Shown piece after piece: positions 13,795-22,033 of a DNA stretch of 64,000 nucleotides. The DNA lies in contig NZ_SLXL01000010.1 of NCBI RefSeq assembly GCF_004345735.1, positions 1 to 64,000 of the forward strand. Reading direction: 5' to 3'. The stretch's first letter is position 1. Each line of letters begins with the position of its first letter. A program made the translations under genes and the position numbers. The DNA is from Rhodovulum adriaticum (GTDB taxonomy: Bacteria; Pseudomonadota; Alphaproteobacteria; Rhodobacterales; Rhodobacteraceae). The notes under the pieces were generated by a model. The model searched no databases and was not told the DNA's origin. It saw nothing but the letters and a program-made list of their open reading frames with translations.

Positions 13795-14628
13795 TCACAG
13801 CTCCAGCGGGGCCGCTTTCGCGAGCCGGTCAAAGCCCATCAGCGTCTGCACCAAGGCGGGCATCCGGTCCAGCGGGATCATGTTCGGCCCGTCCGAGGGC
13901 GCTGTATCCGGCGCCTCGTGCGTTTCGATAAAGACGGCTGCAATTCCCAGTGCGACGGCGGCGCGCGCCATCACGGGGGCGAATTCGCGTTGCCCGCCGC
14001 TGGCCCCGCCCAGGCCGCCGGGTTGCTGCACCGAATGGGTGGCATCCATTACCACCGGATAGCCGGTGCGCGCCATGATCGGCAGGCTGCGCATGTCGGC
14101 CACCAGCGTATTGTAGCCGAAGCTGGAGCCGCGCTCGGTCAGCAGCAGGCGGCGGTTGCCGGTCGATTCGATCTTGGCCACCACGTTGGGCATGTCCCAG
14201 GGCGCTAGGAACTGACCCTTCTTGACGTTGACGGCCGCCCCGGTTTCGCCTGCCGCCAGCAGCAGGTCGGTCTGCCGGCACAGAAAGGCGGGGATTTGCA
14301 GAACATCGGCGATCGCGGCCACGGGGGCGCATTGTTCGGGGGTGTGGACATCGGTCAGCACGGGCACGTCCAGGCTGTCCTTAACCTCGGCCAGGATTTC
14401 CAGCCCGTGTTCCAGCCCCACGCCGCGCTTGCCGCTCAGCGAGGTGCGGTTGGCCTTGTCGAAGCTGGCCTTGAAGATATAGCCCGCGCCCGCCGCCGCG
14501 CAGGCGTCGCGCATCGCGCGGCCGATCATCAGCGCATGTTCGGCGCTTTCCAGTTGGCAGGGACCGGCGATCACGGTCAGCGGGCGGGTATTGCCGACGG
14601 TCAGGCCGCCGATTTCTATGTCTGTCAT
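13795..14628 (-). CDS. kdsA: 3-deoxy-8-phosphooctulonate synthase (Kdo-8-P synthase)
   Basis: KdsA condenses phosphoenolpyruvate with arabinose 5-phosphate to Kdo 8-phosphate, the precursor of Kdo in LPS and of capsule linkers. The 277-residue length is normal. Motifs include IAGPCQLES with Cys24, KASFDKANR, RQTDLL, MDATHSVQQPGG and FIETHEAPD. The Cys24 (instead of Asn) marks the metal-dependent class. The gene starts one base after kpsE ends and closes the kpsT-kpsE-kdsA operon, which suggests that this copy supplies Kdo for capsule export. A second kdsA elsewhere in the genome cannot be excluded. Confidence 0.95.
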   Translation of the reverse strand: MTDIEIGGLTVGNTRPLTVIAGPCQLESAEHALMIGRAMRDACAAAGAGYIFKASFDKANRTSLSGKRGVGLEHGLEILAEVKDSLDVPVLTDVHTPEQCAPVAAIADVLQIPAFLCRQTDLLLAAGETGAAVNVKKGQFLAPWDMPNVVAKIESTGNRRLLLTERGSSFGYNTLVADMRSLPIMARTGYPVVMDATHSVQQPGGLGGASGGQREFAPVMARAAVALGIAAVFIETHEAPDTAPSDGPNMIPLDRMPALVQTLMGFDRLAKAAPLEL

Positions 14629-14629
14629 G

Positions 14630-16333
14630 TCAGGCAGATACCTGTTCGCGGAGGACGGAAACGGTAAGAGAGATCATCAGGTATATCCCGGCAAAGATCA
14701 GGAACGCCAGCACCGTGTTTTCAAAGGCGCGGGGATAGGTGGGTTCGTCCGGGGCCACGGGGCTGACACCCAGCGACAGGTACCGTACCTGGCGGTTGGC
14801 CTCGATCCGGGCGGTTTCCATCTGTTGCAGGGCCTGTTGCAGCAGCAGTTGCCGGTTGGTCAGGTCTGCCTCGGCGATCCGCAGTTCGGCGGAAATCCGG
14901 GCCAGAGAGTCGGCGCCGCCGCCGCCCTCGGTCATCGAGGCGCGCAATTCCGCGACCAGTTGTTCCAGCCGGCGGATGTCGCCCTTTACACCATCGACCC
15001 GCGCGCTGTTGGGGCGCGGGTTGTCCAAGAGCTGTTGCAGTTGCAGGCGCTTTTCGCGCAGTTGCGTTTCGAACGTGGTGATCTGCCCCATCAGCGCGCC
15101 GGTTTCGCTGGCCGGGTCCAGCACGCCCAGCTTTTCCTGCAATTCCAGCACGCGTTGCTGGGCGGCGGCGACCTTTTCCTCGGCCTCTTGATAGCTTGCG
15201 CGCGCCCCGGCCATCTGATCCTCGCGCAGGCGCTGTGTCAGCCCGTCGACGCGTTCTTCGGCGTAAGAGATCAGCGCGTTGGAAAAGGCTGCGCTGGTTT
15301 CGGGGTCTGCGGCGATGACCTCCATCTTGAGGATGCCCTCGGTGGGATCGTAGCCGATCTTGACCGCCTTCTTGTACAGTTTGTAGGCCGCCTCTGACGT
15401 GCTGTCGGGCTGCAATTGCCGCAGCGGGTCGATCCAGTCCTGGCTGAAATGCGCGCGAAAGCCGCGGTCCTGATCCAGCCGCAGCATCGCGTCGCGCGAT
15501 TGCAGATAGCTTTGCACCGCGATGGAATCCTGCTGCATGGCCAGCCCGGTGCCCTGGAACAGGCTGCCCAGGCCGCCGCCGCCGGTTGCTTCGGCCTGCT
15601 GGATGACGAATTCCGACTTGGTCGCGTACATCGGCGTGGCGATGGTGTAGTAGTAATAGCCCGCCAGCAGCGTGGGCAGCAGCACAAAGACCGAAAGCCG
15701 CGCGAACAGCAGGGCCAGGCCGCGCCGCCGGCGCCGCGCGATGTCGCGTTGGATGTCGCGCACCTCGCGCAGGCGGGATTCGGCGGGGGCGGCCAGCGCG
15801 GGCACCGCCAAATCCTGTTTCTCGGTGCGGGGCAGGGCGGGCAGGCTGCCGATTTCGCTGGCGCGGCCGGGGGCCTCGCTTTGGACCAGTTCCAGCATGT
15901 TGGCGCGCTGGAACGGGTCGATCCCCTTGGCGCGCAGCAGGCGCACCGCGTCGTAATCCGAGGTCGGCGCCAGCCCGTGTTTCTGGGCGATACGCCGGGC
16001 CATGCGCAATTGCCTGCCTGTCAGGCCCTCGCGCCGGATCGCGTCGATATCCTGATCCGCGCTGCGCGGGGTGTCGGGTCCGGGCTGGGACTGGACGCCG
16101 GTTGGCATCGGTGCTGTCACTGTGCCCTCTGCGGTGCGGGGTTCCGGGTTGGCGGCGCGCGCGGTGGGGAAGGGGGCGCTGCCGAAACCGTCCTCGGGCT
16201 CTGGCGGGCGTTGGTCTGCCGCGGGGGCGGTTGCCGCACCGTTGGCGCCGACCGTCCCGACAGGGTCCAGGCCCGTCCGCAAAGAGGTGTTGCGGCGGAT
16301 GCGGAATTTCCTAGCCTTGGGTTTGGTAGTCAT
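14630..16333 (-). CDS. kpsE: Capsule polysaccharide export inner-membrane protein (KpsE/CtrB type)
   Basis: The 567-residue protein has a long, disordered N-terminal cytoplasmic part (1 to about 170, rich in Pro, Ala and Glu), an arginine cluster before the first membrane helix (about 204-227, ending GYYYYTIATP), a periplasmic region with long coiled coil (about 340-500) and a second membrane helix near the C-terminus (about 540-560). This is the PCP-3 layout of KpsE, which links the ABC exporter to the outer-membrane channel. It overlaps kpsT by 23 bases. The N-terminal extension is longer than in E. coli KpsE (about 380 residues in total). Confidence 0.88.
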   Translation of the reverse strand: MTTKPKARKFRIRRNTSLRTGLDPVGTVGANGAATAPAADQRPPEPEDGFGSAPFPTARAANPEPRTAEGTVTAPMPTGVQSQPGPDTPRSADQDIDAIRREGLTGRQLRMARRIAQKHGLAPTSDYDAVRLLRAKGIDPFQRANMLELVQSEAPGRASEIGSLPALPRTEKQDLAVPALAAPAESRLREVRDIQRDIARRRRRGLALLFARLSVFVLLPTLLAGYYYYTIATPMYATKSEFVIQQAEATGGGGLGSLFQGTGLAMQQDSIAVQSYLQSRDAMLRLDQDRGFRAHFSQDWIDPLRQLQPDSTSEAAYKLYKKAVKIGYDPTEGILKMEVIAADPETSAAFSNALISYAEERVDGLTQRLREDQMAGARASYQEAEEKVAAAQQRVLELQEKLGVLDPASETGALMGQITTFETQLREKRLQLQQLLDNPRPNSARVDGVKGDIRRLEQLVAELRASMTEGGGGADSLARISAELRIAEADLTNRQLLLQQALQQMETARIEANRQVRYLSLGVSPVAPDEPTYPRAFENTVLAFLIFAGIYLMISLTVSVLREQVSA

Positions 16334-16970
16334 AAAGCGCCCTGGCCTCTTCGAGGCTGTCGAACATGAACATCTGCCCGTCGCGCAGCACAGCGGCCGT
16401 GCGACAGAATTTTTCCAGCGTTGCGGGCTGGTGCGAGGCGATCACGACGGTCGCGCCCTCCAGCCGTTCGCGCAGGATCGCGCCGGCCTTGCGGTTGAAC
16501 GCCACGTCCGTGGTCGACGGCATCCCCTCGTCGATGAGGTATATATCGAAATCCAGCGCCAGCAGCAGCGAAAAGTTGAACCGCGCGCGCATCCCCGAAC
16601 TGTAGGTGCCCACGGGCATGTCGAAATACTCCTCGATCCCGCACAGCCAACGGGAAAAGGCCTCGACGTAGTCGGGATCCAGCCCGTAAAGCCGCGCGAT
16701 ATAGCGGGCGTTCTCGGTGCCGCTATGCTTGTTGACGACGCCGCCCATGAAACCCAGCGGGAAAGAGATCCGGCAGGCGCGAGTCACCTTGCCCTCGTCG
16801 GGTTTTTCCAGCCCGGCCATCATGTTGATCAGCGTCGTCTTGCCGGTCCCGTTGGGGGCCAGGATGCCCAGCGAATTGCCCAGCTCCACCCGGAACGAAA
16901 CACGATCAAGGATCACCTTGCGTTGCTTTCCGGTCCAGAAGCTTTTGCTGACGCCGTTGAACTCCAGCAT
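16311..16970 (-). CDS. kpsT: Capsule polysaccharide ABC exporter ATPase (KpsT type)
   Basis: The 219-residue ATPase has Walker A APNGTGKTT (Lys44), the signature YSSGMRARF and Walker B IYLIDEG, followed by the H-loop ASHQP. KpsT drives export of capsular polysaccharide with the permease KpsM. The partner kpsM is not adjacent: upstream is a 127-base gap and then nhaA in the same direction. The downstream kpsE and kdsA fit the capsule role. Teichoic acid or O-antigen exporters are related, but the combination with KpsE favours capsule. Confidence 0.9.
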   Translation of the reverse strand: MLEFNGVSKSFWTGKQRKVILDRVSFRVELGNSLGILAPNGTGKTTLINMMAGLEKPDEGKVTRACRISFPLGFMGGVVNKHSGTENARYIARLYGLDPDYVEAFSRWLCGIEEYFDMPVGTYSSGMRARFNFSLLLALDFDIYLIDEGMPSTTDVAFNRKAGAILRERLEGATVVIASHQPATLEKFCRTAAVLRDGQMFMFDSLEEARALYDYQTQG

Positions 16971-17097
16971 GATTGTCCCCGCTCATGTCCGCCCTGCCTG
17001 TCCGGGCTGGAAACGGACTGGTTCGTGTTTGGAACCTAAAGATGTACTTGGGCCATATTATGTCGAGATGGGGGTGCGCAACAGGCGCTTGGCGCCC

Positions 17098-18375
17098 CTA
17101 ACCCGGCCGCCGCCGAACCCCCATCAGCCGCGCGGCCAACAGGGCCAGCGGTGCCGCACCAAGGCTGAGCAGCAGACCGATCCGCGCCCCGTCCGCCGCA
17201 TCGATCCCGTCCAGGACCGGCCCCGCATCGAACGCGCTGCCCGCGGCCAGCAGCGGCACGGTCAGGCCGATCCCGGCGACCAGCCCGATTACCGCCAATT
17301 CGCGCGGGCGCATTCCCGGCGGCACGGGCAGCCGCAGGGCACGGGCGACAGGCCCGCCGAACAGCACCACGCCCAGCGGCTTGCCCAGCAGCAGGGCTGC
17401 CAGCACAAACAGGCTGACCGGCCCCGCCGCGCCCAGATCTACCCCGGCGTTGCACAGGCCGAACAGGAACAGGATCGCACCGACGGGGCGCCGCAGCAGG
17501 TGCTCGGCATGGTTCAGCAGGTCGTTCAGATACCGCTCCGCCTCGGAAAACAGCCCGAAGGCCCGGTCCGCATGGGGCAGGGCAGGCACCACCGGCAACA
17601 GCCCCAGGGCCGGGTTCAACCCGCTTTGCTGCACGCCGTACCAGCTGATCGCCCCGGCCACCGCATAGGGCCAAAGCGACAGGCGCCGCCGCACCCAGGC
17701 CGTGTTGGGCTGGGCCGGGTGCCCCCGGTCCAGGTGTCGCGGCAGCCAGTTGAACAGGCCGAACGCCCCGGCCCCGGCGGCCAGCGGCACCAGCAGCCAG
17801 GCCGGTTGCACCGTGCCCGCAGGGTGCAGCACCGTCAGCAGGGCCATGGCAACCAGGTCGTCGGTGATTGCCAGCAGCAGCAACACGCGCACCGCCGGGT
17901 GCCCCGTACCGAACACCGCCCGCCCCACGACGAAGGCCAGCGCGATATCCGTGGCCATGGGCACCGTCCAGCCCCGTGCCAGTGCCGCCCAGGCATCCGG
18001 CCCCAGGAACGCCACCAGCCCCAGATAGACCGCGACCGGCCCGATCATCCCGCCCGCCGTGGCCAGCAGCGGCGCTGCCGCCTTGCGCCCGCGCAACGCC
18101 CCGCGTTTCAGGATCAGCGCCTCCCAGAGTTCCTTGAACGCCACGGCGAAGATCACCGACATCAGCATGCCGTTAACCAGGAACTCTACCGTCAGGACGC
18201 GCCGGACCTCGCCCGCCACCTCGTGCGGGTGGCCGATCCCGACGCCCTCCAGCAGGACGAATTCCACCGCGTTGTTGTAGGTGCCGGGCGCCAGGGCGGC
18301 CCAGGCCAGCCCCATTCCGATACCGGCCAGCAACAGCGCCGCATTATGGCCTAGGGCGTTCCACACACGATACAT
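17098..18375 (-). CDS. nhaA: Na+/H+ antiporter NhaA
   Basis: NhaA exchanges protons for sodium across the inner membrane. The 425-residue protein has about 12 hydrophobic segments and the ion-binding aspartates: MATDIALAF (Asp143) and AITDDLVAM (Asp172, Asp173), which correspond to Asp133 and Asp163/164 of E. coli. The start at ATG 18375 is supported by GGAGG eight bases upstream; an upstream in-frame ATG would add a poorly conserved tail. A short GC hairpin (17084-17096) follows the stop. The gene has its own unit between kpsT and the divergent UDG-family gene. Confidence 0.92.
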   Translation of the reverse strand: MYRVWNALGHNAALLLAGIGMGLAWAALAPGTYNNAVEFVLLEGVGIGHPHEVAGEVRRVLTVEFLVNGMLMSVIFAVAFKELWEALILKRGALRGRKAAAPLLATAGGMIGPVAVYLGLVAFLGPDAWAALARGWTVPMATDIALAFVVGRAVFGTGHPAVRVLLLLAITDDLVAMALLTVLHPAGTVQPAWLLVPLAAGAGAFGLFNWLPRHLDRGHPAQPNTAWVRRRLSLWPYAVAGAISWYGVQQSGLNPALGLLPVVPALPHADRAFGLFSEAERYLNDLLNHAEHLLRRPVGAILFLFGLCNAGVDLGAAGPVSLFVLAALLLGKPLGVVLFGGPVARALRLPVPPGMRPRELAVIGLVAGIGLTVPLLAAGSAFDAGPVLDGIDAADGARIGLLLSLGAAPLALLAARLMGVRRRPG

Positions 18376-18475
18376 CCAAGGGTCCTCCCGCTTGGCCGTC
18401 TGGATAGGGCATCGGCCCGCGCCCGGCAACCGGCCCGGGTTTGCGCCGTCGCGCGATCCGGCCTAAAGCGGGGCG

Positions 18476-19066
18476 ATGTCCGACCTGATCCGGGAAATCG
18501 CCGCCTGCCGCCTGTGCGCCGACCGTTTCGCAGAAACGGCCACCGCCCACGCCCCGCGCCCGGTGCCGTGGTTCGCGCCCGGCGCGCGCATCCTGGTCTG
18601 CGGCCAGGCGCCGGGGATGCGGGTGCACAAGGCGGGCAAGCCGTTCTTCGACCCCTCTGGCGACCGGTTGCGCGACTGGATGGGGATCGGCCCGGATATC
18701 TTCTATGACCGGACCCGCCTCGCGGTGCTGCCCATGGCGTTCTGTTTTCCGGGCTATGACGCGCGCGGCGCGGACCTGCCACCCCCGCGGCTGTGCGCGC
18801 AAACCTGGCACGACCGGGTGATGGCGCATCTGGGCGTGGTGCCGCTGACGCTGCTGATCGGCGGATACGCGCAGCGCTGGCACCTTGGGGTGGCGGCGCG
18901 CGGCGGGGTAACGGAAACGGTTGCCGCCTGGCGCGACCATGCGCCGGCGGTTTTCCCCTTGCCGCATCCCTCCTGGCGCAATACCGCATGGCTAAGGCGC
19001 AACCCCTGGTTCGAGGCAGAGCTTCTGCCGCTGCTGCGCGCCCGTGTGAAAGAGGTGCTCGCGTGA
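18476..19066 (+). CDS. Uracil-DNA glycosylase family protein
   Basis: The 196-residue protein shows the two active-site motifs of the UDG superfamily: GQAPGMRVHKAGKPFFDPSG (about residues 43-62) and PLPHPSWRN near residue 161. It should remove uracil or related damaged bases from DNA. Family 4/5 enzymes bind an iron-sulfur cluster with four cysteines; here only the N-terminal pair CRLC is obvious, so the cluster is doubtful. The stop overlaps the sseB-like start (GTGA), so both genes form one operon. The gene diverges from nhaA. Confidence 0.8.
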   Translation: MSDLIREIAACRLCADRFAETATAHAPRPVPWFAPGARILVCGQAPGMRVHKAGKPFFDPSGDRLRDWMGIGPDIFYDRTRLAVLPMAFCFPGYDARGADLPPPRLCAQTWHDRVMAHLGVVPLTLLIGGYAQRWHLGVAARGGVTETVAAWRDHAPAVFPLPHPSWRNTAWLRRNPWFEAELLPLLRARVKEVLA

Positions 19067-19845
19067 CCCGACAAACCGCGCTCGACATCGCCCAGGCGGC
19101 CATGCAGGCCGCGCCCGACGACCCCGCGCCCCGGCTGCGCTATTACGGTCGGCTGGCCGGGACCGAACTTTTCCTGCTGCTGGAGCGCGAGGCAAAGGAC
19201 GACCGCATCGCCCCCAGCGTCTTCACCCCCGAAGAGGCGGGCCCCCTCGTCCTGGCCTTCGACCGCGAAAGCCGACTGACCGATTTCACCGGCGCGCCCG
19301 CGCCCTATGCCGCGCTGCCGGGCCGGGCGCTTGCCCCGTTGCTGGCGGCCCAGGGGCTGGGTGTGGCGGTCAATCCGGGCACGGATCACGCCGAACTTTT
19401 GCCCGCCTCGGCCGTGGCCTGGTGGGCCGAAACGCTGGCCGCCCCTGCCCCCGCGCCCGTGGCCCTGCAGCCACAGGCGCTGTGCCCCCCCGCCGATCTG
19501 CCCCGGGACCTGCTGGCCGCGCTCGACACCTGCCTGGCGGCAATGGCGGGCCTGGCCGGGGCCGCCTGGCTGACCGGCATCCGATACCAGGGGGGCGGGC
19601 AGGGGCTGCTGCTGATCCTGGCCGACCCCGCACCGGGGGCCGAGGAGGCGCTTGCCCAGGCGGTGGCCCAGGCCCTGCGGTTCAGCGGGCTGGACAGGGG
19701 CGCACTGGATGTCGCCTTCCGCGCGGGCGATGATCCGGTCCTGAACCGGATCGCAACGGTCGGCCTGCGCATCGACCTGCCCGATCCGGCCCCGGTGGAA
19801 CCTGTTCCCTTGCGCGATCCCGGCGCCCCCCCGCGCCTGCGCTGA
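19063..19845 (+). CDS. SseB-family protein
   Basis: The 260-residue protein is similar to SseB-domain proteins: an N-terminal SseB region (about 20-115, with LVLAFDRESRLTDF and GLGVAVNPG) and a C-terminal SseB_C-like part (about 165-235). The biochemical role of the family is not known. GTG 19063 was chosen because it overlaps the stop of the previous gene and has GAGGT upstream; longer readings lie inside that gene. It ends 110 bases before the convergent ghrA. Confidence 0.8.
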   Translation: MTRQTALDIAQAAMQAAPDDPAPRLRYYGRLAGTELFLLLEREAKDDRIAPSVFTPEEAGPLVLAFDRESRLTDFTGAPAPYAALPGRALAPLLAAQGLGVAVNPGTDHAELLPASAVAWWAETLAAPAPAPVALQPQALCPPADLPRDLLAALDTCLAAMAGLAGAAWLTGIRYQGGGQGLLLILADPAPGAEEALAQAVAQALRFSGLDRGALDVAFRAGDDPVLNRIATVGLRIDLPDPAPVEPVPLRDPGAPPRLR

Positions 19846-19872
19846 TCCCTTCTTCTTGGTCCAAATACCCAT

Positions 19873-19896
19873 CCGCGGGCGCGTCAGCGCCCGCGG
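19873..19896. terminator. Bidirectional hairpin between sseB-like gene and ghrA
   Basis: CCGCGGGCGC (19873-19882) and GCGCCCGCGG (19887-19896) form a perfect 10-base stem with a 4-base loop between two convergent genes. The neighbouring minus-strand text GGTATTTGGACCAAG (19855-19869) resembles a short sequence often seen beside intergenic hairpins in Rhodobacteraceae; this is from memory and not checked here. Confidence 0.6.
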
Positions 19897-19955
19897 CCCG
19901 GCCCAACGCCGGACAAGCGGGCCTGCCCCGCGCCGACCGGGGGCGGGAGCCGCCC

Positions 19956-20888
19956 TCAATACCCCCGTGCGCGGTCGACCAGATGCAGCAGCGGCTCGCC
20001 CGCCTCGGACCTGCGGATATTCTCGGCGATCACGCGGGCGGCGCTGGCGGGGCGGGTTTCGGACGCGATATGCGGGGTTACCGTCACCCGCGGGTGGGTC
20101 CAGAACGGGTGATCCGCTGGCAGGGGTTCGCTGCGGAACACGTCCAGCGTGGCATGCCCGATCCGCCCGGCGTCCAGCGCGGCCAGCAGCGCGGTATCGT
20201 CGATCAGCGCGCCGCGGCCGGGATTGATCAGCACCGCGCCCGCGGGCATCCAGCCCAGCCGTTCGGCATTCATCAGGTTTTCGGTCTGGGCCGTCAGCGG
20301 CAGCAACAGCACCGCGATCTCGGCCCGTTCCAGCACCGCGCGCAGCCCTTCGGCCCCGTGATGGCAGGTCACGCCCGGTACTTCGCGCTGCGTGCGGCTC
20401 CACCCCTGCACGTCGAAGCCCAGGGCCACCAGCGCGCTGGCGGCGGCCTGTCCCAACGCGCCCAGACCCAGCAGGGCCACGGTCCGGTCCCGCGCCAGCG
20501 GGGGCGCGACCTGATCCCAGCGATGGGCGGGGTTCACGATATGCGCATCCATCCCCAGATGGTGGCGCAGGACGTGGCCCGCCACCCATTCGCGCATCCC
20601 TTCCTCCAGCCCCGCATCCACCATCCGGCACAGCGGCTGGGTCAGGGTGTCGTTGGTTACGATGTTCTCCACCCCGGCCCACAGCGACAGCACCGCCCGG
20701 CACCCGGTGAAGGGGGTGAAATCCGACAGCCCGCCATTTGGCGCGTAGACGACGTAATCCACCGTTTCTGGCGCCTCGGTTTCGGTTACGATGCGGGCTG
20801 CGATCCCGGCCTCTTGCAGGGCGGCGGTCAAGGGCGCCTGATATTGCGGCCAGCGCGCGGGCGGTGCGGAAAACAGGATCGTCAGCAT
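19956..20888 (-). CDS. ghrA: Glyoxylate/hydroxypyruvate reductase A (D-2-hydroxyacid dehydrogenase)
   Basis: The 310-residue enzyme belongs to the GhrA branch of NAD(P)-dependent 2-hydroxyacid dehydrogenases, which reduce glyoxylate and hydroxypyruvate. It has the Rossmann motif LLGLGALGQAAA, the substrate/cofactor motif LINPGRGALIDD, the catalytic Arg region and TPHIASETRP with the catalytic His. The ATG overlaps the rodA stop by one base (TGATG), so it is transcribed with the rod-shape operon. There is no obvious functional link with cell shape; the coupling seems a lineage feature. Confidence 0.9.
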   Translation of the reverse strand: MLTILFSAPPARWPQYQAPLTAALQEAGIAARIVTETEAPETVDYVVYAPNGGLSDFTPFTGCRAVLSLWAGVENIVTNDTLTQPLCRMVDAGLEEGMREWVAGHVLRHHLGMDAHIVNPAHRWDQVAPPLARDRTVALLGLGALGQAAASALVALGFDVQGWSRTQREVPGVTCHHGAEGLRAVLERAEIAVLLLPLTAQTENLMNAERLGWMPAGAVLINPGRGALIDDTALLAALDAGRIGHATLDVFRSEPLPADHPFWTHPRVTVTPHIASETRPASAARVIAENIRRSEAGEPLLHLVDRARGY

Positions 20889-22033
20889 CAGCGCCCCCTT
20901 GGCCTGTGGATATGCGCGCTTTGTACCAGCCCGAAGGCCACCATCAACACCAGCATGGCCGACCCGCCATAGGACACCAGCGGCAGCGGCACCCCCACCA
21001 CCGGGGCCAGCCCCATGACCATCGCCATGTTCAGCGCGAAGAACAGGAAAAAGGTCGCCGCGATCCCCAGCGTCAGCAGAGAGGCAAAACGATCCCGGTT
21101 CTGCAGGGCAGAGGCCACGCAAAACGCCACGATCAGCACATAAAGGCTGAGCAGCGAGATACCGCCGACAAAGCCGAACTCCTCGGCCAGGGTGGTAAAG
21201 ATGAAATCGGTGTGTTTTTCGGGCAGAAAGTTCAGACGTGATTGCGTGCCCTGCATGAACCCGCGCCCGGTCCAGCCCCCCGATCCCAGGGCGATCTTGG
21301 ACTGGGTGATGTGATAGCCCGCCCCCAGCGGGTCGGACCCCGGATCCAGGAAGGTGTCGATCCGGCGATACTGGTAATCCTTCAGCAATTGCCAGCCGGT
21401 GCCCCGAGTCAGGAACACCGCCGCCACCAGCCCGCCGCCCATGGTTATGACCACTGCGAAATACAGCCAGTGCACGCCCGCCAGGAACATCACGATCCCG
21501 CCGCCCGCCACCAGCAGCAGCGCGGTGCCCAGGTCGGGCTGTTTCAGCACCAGGAAGGTCGGGATCAGGATCAGCAGCAGCGGCACCGCCACGAATTGCG
21601 GCCGGGAAACGCTGCGAATGTCCAGCCAGTCGTAATAGGCCGCCAACACCATCACCAGCGTGATCTTGGTCAGCTCCGAGGGTTGCAGCCGCATGAAGCC
21701 CAGGTCGATCCAGCGCTGCGCGCCCATCCCGACCGTGCCGAAGAATTCCACCGCGATCAGCAGGCCGACCGATAGCGCATAGGCCAGCGCGGCCGTGTTG
21801 CGCCAGAACCAGATCGGGACGAACCCGACGAAGAACATCGCCGCCAGCCCCAGGGCAAAGCGTTTCATCTGCGGCTCGGCCCAGCGGTCCATGCTGCCGC
21901 CGGCGACCGAGGTCAGCATCAGGAACCCCACCCCGGCCACGGCGCACAGCAGCAGCACCAGCGCCCAGTTCACATACAGCATCTTACGCAGGCCGGTGGG
22001 CATGGTCTTGAGGTTGTATTCAAGATAGCTCAT
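20888..22033 (-). CDS. rodA: Rod shape-determining peptidoglycan glycosyltransferase RodA
   Basis: RodA is the SEDS-family polymerase that extends glycan strands together with PBP2 in the elongasome. The 381-residue protein has about ten membrane helices and the family marks KQPDLGTA, GAGYHITQSKIALGSGG (catalytic loop), FLPEKHTDFIF and VGVPLPLVSYGGS. It overlaps mrdA (ATGA) and ghrA. The order mreB-mreC-mreD-mrdA-rodA is that of the conserved elongasome operon. Confidence 0.97.
   Translation of the reverse strand: MSYLEYNLKTMPTGLRKMLYVNWALVLLLCAVAGVGFLMLTSVAGGSMDRWAEPQMKRFALGLAAMFFVGFVPIWFWRNTAALAYALSVGLLIAVEFFGTVGMGAQRWIDLGFMRLQPSELTKITLVMVLAAYYDWLDIRSVSRPQFVAVPLLLILIPTFLVLKQPDLGTALLLVAGGGIVMFLAGVHWLYFAVVITMGGGLVAAVFLTRGTGWQLLKDYQYRRIDTFLDPGSDPLGAGYHITQSKIALGSGGWTGRGFMQGTQSRLNFLPEKHTDFIFTTLAEEFGFVGGISLLSLYVLIVAFCVASALQNRDRFASLLTLGIAATFFLFFALNMAMVMGLAPVVGVPLPLVSYGGSAMLVLMVAFGLVQSAHIHRPRGR

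Noticed and set aside
18754-20703. Long antisense frames over sseB, ghrA, the PPDK-like gene, folB and folP
   Set aside because: Open antisense frames are common in GC-rich DNA. Their translations are low-complexity and lie opposite well-recognised genes.
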